Assembly (NCBI GenBank): GCA_023512835.1
Contig: CM042087.1
Location: 10,515,715 to 10,579,714, forward strand
DNA: 64,000 bases
Source of the DNA: Taxillus chinensis
Lineage: Eukaryota > Streptophyta > Magnoliopsida > Santalales > Loranthaceae
Direction: 5' to 3'
In this document: piece after piece, positions 58,251 to 64,000 of the stretch
Layout of the letters: each line of letters begins with the position of its first letter
Numbering within the stretch: position 1 is the first letter of the stretch
Translations under genes and position numbers: made by a program
The notes under the pieces: generated by a model
Databases searched by the model: none
What the model saw: only the letters and a program-made list of their open reading frames with translations
What the model was told of the DNA's origin: nothing

Positions 58251-59450
58251 TGATGGTCCCTTGGAGCCTAAAGGGGGGGGGGGTGAATAGGCTCTTATTC
58301 GAACTCTTTCTTTTCTCTCAAGACACAAAGACTTATCTAGTTTAAGTGATAATATCACTGCGGAAGATAACCAGATAGTGGAAGTATTTTGTTTTATTAT
58401 CACAAAGTGATTACAACAAAATAGAAGCAAACACTCTCTTACACTCTGTTTACAACTTTGAATTCACACACTAGCCAAGTGCCTTTTCTATTTTTGCACT
58501 TCTTCGCTCTAGCTCACTTTTTTTACAAGAAGTATAAGTATGAATATTTATACAAAACATTCCTAAGAGACAACCTTGGAACTTGAAGTTCCGGAATGCG
58601 TTCCGCACTAACTATCCCTTGGTAATCTATCCGCCTTGACTGCTGCGGATTGTGGAGCTCAAGATCTTGGATTCGAAGAGTATAAGTGTCTTTGTGAGTT
58701 CCGAGATACAATTAAGGTTGTGTCCACATATCCGGATGATCCACGTGTAAGATTCTTCTTGTTCTAAATGCATTCTTCTTACATCGGGACAGCACGAGCT
58801 GATAACTTTAAATGCGGTTTCATTGGAGCAGTGTCTTCTTGGTCCGGTGTAATTTTCCTTACTCCGTAGTTAATGAAGCTCGGAACCTTACTCCGTGTCG
58901 GTGGTTGCTTATTCCGTATCTATTCAGTACTAGAATCCTTAGTCCGTGTCAGCGCTTCCTTACTCCGCATGTAAGTTCCTTACTCCGTATGTAAGTTTCT
59001 TACTCCGTATGTAAGTTCCTTACTCCGTGTGTAAGTTCCTTACTCCGTATGTAAGTTCCTTACTCCGTATGTAAGTTCCTTACTCCGTGTGTAAGTTCCT
59101 TACTCCGTATGTAAGTTCCTTACTCCGTATGTAAGTTCCTTACTCCGGGCGAGTAATAAGTCCGGATTCCTTACTCCGCATCTATTTTCCTTACTCCGCA
59201 CTTATTTTCCTTACTCCGCACTTATTTTCCTTACTCCGCACTTATTGTTACTTGGTTATTTACCAAGTGTTTGACGACACTAACTCTTGTCCGGATCAGG
59301 ATTATGTATCCTGTCCTTAGCTTTGCTCTCACGAGTGCATCTTTGGATTAGTGACATACCTTCGCAATGATCAAATAAACACAAAAGATCTCGAGATCAA
59401 ATTACATAAGGCTTTAACGGCATTATCCAAATTCTGGGTTTGATCCAACA
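58251..59450 (-). repeat. Copia C 3' LTR (1200 bp)
   Basis: Starts TGTTGGATCAAACCCAG (minus strand, 59450) and ends ...GGGACCATCA at 58251. It contains the minisatellite 58971-59246. There is no coding content apart from a chance extension of the integrase frame. Confidence 0.85.
58971..59246. repeat. Minisatellite of 20-bp units (TTCCTTACTCCG core) in the copia C LTR
   Basis: Nine units of the type GTAAGTTCCTTACTCCGTAT (58971-59153) are followed by about four CTTATTTTCCTTACTCCGCA units (59165-59246). Units ending TAT, TAT, GTG recur in that order, giving a 60-bp higher-order period. Copia A has scattered, decayed CCTTACTCCG copies. Confidence 0.93.
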
Positions 59451-59458
59451 ATCTCCCC
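59451..59458 (-). other. Polypurine tract of copia C
   Basis: Minus strand GGGGAGAT before the LTR start TGTTGG. It is one G shorter than in A and B. Confidence 0.8.
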
Positions 59459-59704
59459 AATTATGGATATGCCTAAACCCTTTGTAATCTGATCCGTAAG
59501 CGATGCAAACGAATATCATACGGAATATACACCACAACCAATTTCATTGATCAGCAACTAAATACAAATCAGCCTTAATACAGATTTTTCACTAAGGTAC
59601 ATAAGGCTTACTATACTTGAAGATCATAGTTGCTGCCTTCTCTCTTAGCTCCATTGTCTGCCGCATCGTAAAGGTGGAGTGTTGGCTCCAATGTTTGTCC
59701 ACGA

Positions 59705-62344
59705 TTAAGAACGATTTGATGAAATGACAAACAAAGGCTCCCAGCCTATCTCCATCCCATTGTTGTGGCACTTGCTTCTTGCCCCGGAATGTCGCCTTGA
59801 GTTTCTCAAGAGAGCGCGGGGTGTGATACCCAACTCTTCATATAGTCCGGCTTTCTTCACGGCTTCATTAGTCTGAGACACAGAGGTTCCCATTGATTCT
59901 TCCTAACGAAGTGCTCCACAATCTGATGAGAATCAATGAGAATCATCTCGCTTGGATTGAATCATGAAGACAGCCATCATGAAGTGTGGCGACATGATCC
60001 GGTACGGAATGAGGATGGTTGAGAGAGTTTTCCATGGCTTGCTATCTTCGCAGTTCCGTCGATGTAAGTCCGAATTAACTCCACACTCGGGAAGATAGCC
60101 CTCATTCCAACATGGCGGAACTTCAAACAAGTGCCCATCTTCGTAAAGAGATGGAAACGACCTCATCTCCATCTTAGCGGCCCTCGAGAAGTTGTCAATG
60201 TCTTCGTAGTAAAGAGTCCTTTCTCCGAACAAAGAGTCCGAATGTCGGCCGGAGAGAAAGGATACATTTCGAAAGACATCTTCTCTCGCAGAAGACGCAA
60301 CGATAGGCTTTCATTGCCTTGCAAGCTTCCATCCGCATCGAGGGGTCAAACTCCGCATAGGATGGGAGGAAGGTATTAGGCTGGGATGAGGAGGATGGAG
60401 GAGGAGCCGGAGGTGCAAGAGAGGAGCTTGGTTGAGAGAAGCGGCTTCGTTTGGGAATTTGAACTCCCTGAAGCACCGAAGTGGCAGGCCGCTTCTCGGT
60501 CCGGGATGATGGTTGTGGGGCAGAAAGGAGTAGACGGATCGGATGACACTTTCTCCCCCGGTTTGGGCGGATCGCCGGGAAGCAACGGGAGGACGAGCCA
60601 TCGTATGCGCCGGATCCGCGAAGGAAGTAGAGAGTGAATGAACGGAGGTGGCGACAAGATCCATTTTTCGCTCAATGGAAGTGGAGGAGTCGGTGAGGGC
60701 GGAGAGTAGTTGGGCGCCGAGGGCATCAACTTTGGCAACGATGGCGGAAATTTGGGCGCTTTGAGCGTGAGCATGGCGGTCCAGTGAGCGGAAAGACAAA
60801 GATCGGAGTGGACCGTGCCAAAGAGGCACGCCCAAGGGCTAACTCTGGAGCTTTGGAGGACTCCCCCGCATGAACAGGAGCAGGAGTGCGGTGGGCGAGA
60901 GGAGTCCGCAGAGTAGAAGAAAGACCAGAGGAGCATCCGGAGCATCGGAGGCATCCGGAGCTCTGGAGGCATCCGGAGCATTGGAGGCATCCGGAGCAAG
61001 AGACCCGCTTTGACCAGACAAGTCAACTACGGGAATCGCGGCGGCAGAGAAGAGGGCCCAGCCTTAGCGGTAGAGGGACTTCGGGTAGCAGGGACCGGGC
61101 CGGAGGGTGTGGGAACGACACATCGGGAATGGCAACGGCGTAAGAAAGCCGTGGTCCGGATTCCAGATGATCATAGTCTCCGGGGATTGGGTATTGCGGG
61201 TGTAAAATACCCGGAGATCGGTGTCAGGAATGGAAGAGGTGTGGGTTAGGCCGAAACGGAGCCAGAGGTCCGTTAAGGTGACGGCGGAGAGATGGTCAAG
61301 GTAATCTCGGGGTCGAGGTAGAGGAGGCAAGGGGGCTTCGGGAGAAGCATCGGGACATCAGCGGTGGCGGCGGCAACAAGGTATCAACCGGCAGCAGCTA
61401 TAGCGGATGTGGAGGGAATGGGGACATCGGCAGCAGAGGGGCCGAGGAAACGGCTCTCGACGCACGCGCCGAGAGGGCCCCGCAACCTCGGACGGTTCGG
61501 CACGGACGCTTGGTCGGGAAGCCCGTGAGTGGGAGGGCGCAGCTACGGACCGAATCCGGGAGGATCGGTGTACGTAACTCGACCTCGGGGGCTTGGCTGT
61601 CGGAGGGTCACCAACAGAGCCGCCTTGTTGTTCCGCGGCAGGGAGAGTGCGGAGAGCTACGAGTGGGTCGGCGGGCAGTCATGTTTCCATCCTGGCGTAA
61701 GGTGACGAAGATAAAGAGCCGAGGGAAACGAGACAAGATCAACTTAGGCGAAATGGTCCGGACGAAGATGCCGGAAGACAATGCGAGGATGCGCCCATAG
61801 GAATGGTTTTTGTGACCAGTCTGTAGCAAGCGAAATAAGAACATCCCCCAATCCATTGGAAGACCTTCAAAGACGCCGTACATGGCCGTAGAAGATCATA
61901 CGAACCGAGTCCAGGGGCGATGTGCGAGCCAGAGGGCATCGACCTAGAATAGTCGCCATACATCGATAAGCGACCCTGGAAGGATTTCACCTTGTATTCC
62001 TTCCCCTTGTTGGTGCACCCCATAGAAGCCGCCATCGGATCGGCATCCGGACGCTGTGGTTCACCAAGAGGAAGGTGGAGAGCAGCGCAGGAGAACAGAC
62101 GGAGTGATGACGATGGATTCACCGCGGACATAAGAGGTTATGGAATCTTTGGTGCAACGAATCCGTTGGTAATACTCAAGAATGTCATCGATAAGAAGAT
62201 CGATGGGATTGGAGACCAGGTTGAGTATGTGCGAGGCTTCAAGAAGAGGGCGAAGCTGGAGAAACCAATCCGGAGGATCGAAACAGCATTCCAATCAACT
62301 AGATGGCCAGGAGTAACGCCTGGAAAGAAAGATTCGGGTGCCAT
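59705..62344 (-). pseudogene. Copia C accessory gene remnant (plant-transposon-protein domain plus Ulp1-like protease)
   Basis: Starts MAPESFFPGVTPGHLVDWN at 62344. N-terminal domain pieces are LLIDDILEYYQRI and YVRGESIVITPSVL (about 62210-62110), then GCTNKGKEYKVKSFQGRLSMYGDY and a conserved VFQWIGG. A helical region with LLSALTDSSTSIERKMDLV lies near 60700, and a basic VQIPKRSRF near 60450. The protease-like block (60060-59890) reads KPWKTLSTILIPYRIMSPHFMMAVFMIQSKR, with the Asp region shortened. The expected Cys site is replaced by NNGMEIG. Many frameshifts are present, so it is not functional. Confidence 0.62.
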
Positions 62345-64000
62345 GGCAGATTTGATGGGAAGGAAAAGAGGAAAGGTGAGGTCTTGATAAGTAGAAGGAG
62401 CAACGAGAGGGTTAGGGATTTGAAATGAGCAATACTCGTGCTTCGCAGAATGATCGGAACATATAAGACCGAGTCCGCAAATGTCAGCAGGGTCTAGGAA
62501 TGTGGGAGTGAGGTGGGGACCCGCGCGACATGCCGATGTCATTTGTCCGGATATCGAGGCGTCTCCGAATAAAACGATGTCGTGGAGACCGCATGACCAA
62601 GTAGAGATTACAACTGGTTGCCATCCGGAGAAGTGTGTGCAACCCGAGATATGCATTTAATGAATCATCATTATTCCTCCTCAAAAGCATCGACATATGA
62701 GTATACGTGGATTGTCACAATTGAACAAAGTCAGAGTCCGGAGGAAAGAGCCGACACTCATCCGGAGTTAATAATATTCGTGAAAGAGTATCCGGATGAA
62801 TAATAGACCTTGTCCGTCAGTAAACAGAGTTTGGTGAGAATGTAGAGTAGATTCCTTTGCAATCAATAAGTCAAAGAGAAGAGAAGTACCACAACACTTC
62901 AAATCCAAGACTATGGACTGGATTTATCAATATGGTTGCAAAGAAAATCAACCCGTAGCTAAATAAAGATATACAGAAAATACAAAAGCTTAACAGGCAA
63001 GGATTAGTACGGATTAGAGAAGATAATCAAGTGAAAAACAACATAATCCGAACTAATAAGAAACAGAACTCATGCATGGCTAAGAATGTAGTAGACGTAC
63101 GCAACGTGAAAGTGATCAATATTACCGAATCAGGGCATATGTCGGATAGCAATACATGTGTTCATATAGGTCAACATAATAAACCGTCTTGTTGAACAAC
63201 GTAGCTAAGATTAATTAAAGGTCAAATGATTTGGCTTCATTAGGATTCATGAGTGTGAGATGAAAAGGTGAACACATGTCAAAAGAATGCAGATGATTAA
63301 TCGATTAAAATGCATGGTTGAAGGAAGAACATACATCCACACATGCCACTTTTCCGATTTAAAACAAGATGTCCAAATCAGATCCTAAGTAATAGCGTAG
63401 AGAAGGGAGAATCCGAGACATATTAGGGGTTCATTGTTGCTCCCCCGTAGATCATTTAATCCTCTCAATGAAAAGCTCCCCTCGGATAGACAGTCAAGGA
63501 AAAAGGTCATGAGACATATACGGGGGTATTACTGAATAAAATATAAAGCATTTTCTCCCCCGTAGATTGTGCAATCCTCTCGTTGACCGCTCCAATTTGT
63601 AGTTCAAAGACTGCTCATCTTATTAAGACTATACTTAAGCGTGATCGGAATGCGTTTGTGTATTCATCCACCAGGCATTCCAAGCTAGCCCATTTCACTC
63701 CTTCAACTATGCACGTTAATGGAGTAATCTAAATGAACATGCTTTGATCATGTGGTGATTAATGGATATGAAGATCATGAATCCGATCGAGGTAAATCAT
63801 ATAAACCGTAATTATGTTAGCTTTAAACGACTTCAGTCGGGGAACGCAAGCATCCTCCCATTATGAGGTTGAGATTAACATCGGAAACATGGAACCGTGA
63901 GTCGGGAAGTATGATCAGCAATGCAGCTCTTTCTACTACTTTCAAGAAACATACAATGCATGGTTTGTGAGAGAATATACCGTTGTGAAATTTAAATGAG
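62345..64000 (-). other. Copia C spacer between pol and accessory gene
   Basis: No gene. It resembles copia A 6240-7990, including purine tracts on the minus strand (63430-63590: GGGGGAGCAAC, GGGGAGCTTTT, CGGGGGAGAAAATGC) and a GAGACATATA...GGGGGTATTAC block at 63512. Confidence 0.55.

Larger units (their letters stand above)
58251..64000 (-). mobile_element. Copia C: 3' part of a SIRE-like Ty1/copia retrotransposon inserted in copia B integrase
   Basis: 3' LTR 59450-58251, PPT 59458-59451, decayed accessory gene (62344 to about 59705), then the pol-to-accessory spacer, which runs off the window. It is collinear with copia A and clearly more similar to A than to B in the spacer. Pol is expected just beyond 64000. 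Confidence 0.82.

Noticed and set aside
58971..59246. Regularly repeated 20-bp units that could suggest a CRISPR-like array
   Set aside because: Units are directly adjacent without unique spacers, inside a plant retrotransposon LTR, so this is a minisatellite.
60376..61143. Long overlapping frames on both strands at 60.3-61.2 kb
   Set aside because: They come from GC-rich, repeat-like sequence in the decayed copia C accessory gene. Only the minus-strand pieces aligning with copia A and B were kept.
1..64000. Host protein genes, tRNA or rRNA genes
   Set aside because: No cloverleaf, rRNA-like segment or non-transposon protein was recognised. All substantial frames belong to mobile elements.

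Overview
This window is plant intergenic DNA, most likely from a eudicot. It contains nested transposable elements and no host gene that I can recognise. The evidence is Ty1/copia and Ty3/gypsy polyproteins with plant-type motifs, a primer-binding site matching plant tRNA-Asp, a CACTA (En/Spm) transposon with introns, long LTRs, and no tRNA, rRNA or single-copy gene structure. The species cannot be named from the sequence.

Layout, using labels of my own. E0 (1-2441, +) is the 3' end of a chromovirus-like Ty3/gypsy element with its 3' LTR. A Ty3-like LTR fragment follows (2442-3195). Copia A (3196-8137, -) is cut in its RNase H by E1 (8138-22063, -), a chromovirus-like Ty3/gypsy element. The LTR of E1 carries an 8.9-kb CACTA transposon (9928-18803) with matching terminal repeats and an AAA target duplication. 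The pol of E1 is cut at 22064 by copia B (-). The LTR of copia B is split by G1 (22764-49646, +), an Athila-like Ty3/gypsy element. The reverse transcriptase of G1 is split by a second Athila-like element, G2 (27392-41052, +). Copia B resumes at 49647-58250, and its integrase is cut by copia C (58251 to beyond the window, -). The longest chain is A > E1 > B > G1 > G2, five levels deep.

The most notable content is an accessory gene between pol and the 3' LTR in both the copia elements (A, B, C) and the Athila-like gypsy elements (G1, G2). Each copy has an N-terminal domain resembling the 'putative plant transposon protein' family and a low-complexity or coiled-coil middle with basic NLS-like patches. 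Each ends in an Ulp1/C48-type cysteine protease domain. In B, G1 and G2 the spacing of the catalytic residues (His to Asp 17, Gln to Cys 6) matches what I recall for yeast Ulp1. In the gypsy elements this gene is preceded by its own TATA box and an array of ACGT-core palindromes of the same kind as in the LTR promoter, which suggests a separate internal promoter.

None of the retroelements looks autonomous now. G2 has lost about 1 kb of protease/RT, has Gly in place of the first integrase Asp, and has a 1.28-kb tandem duplication. The G1 frames are broken mainly by stops at former Gln/Trp codons. E1 lacks part of its integrase. Copia B keeps a 1003-codon accessory frame broken only by in-frame stops.
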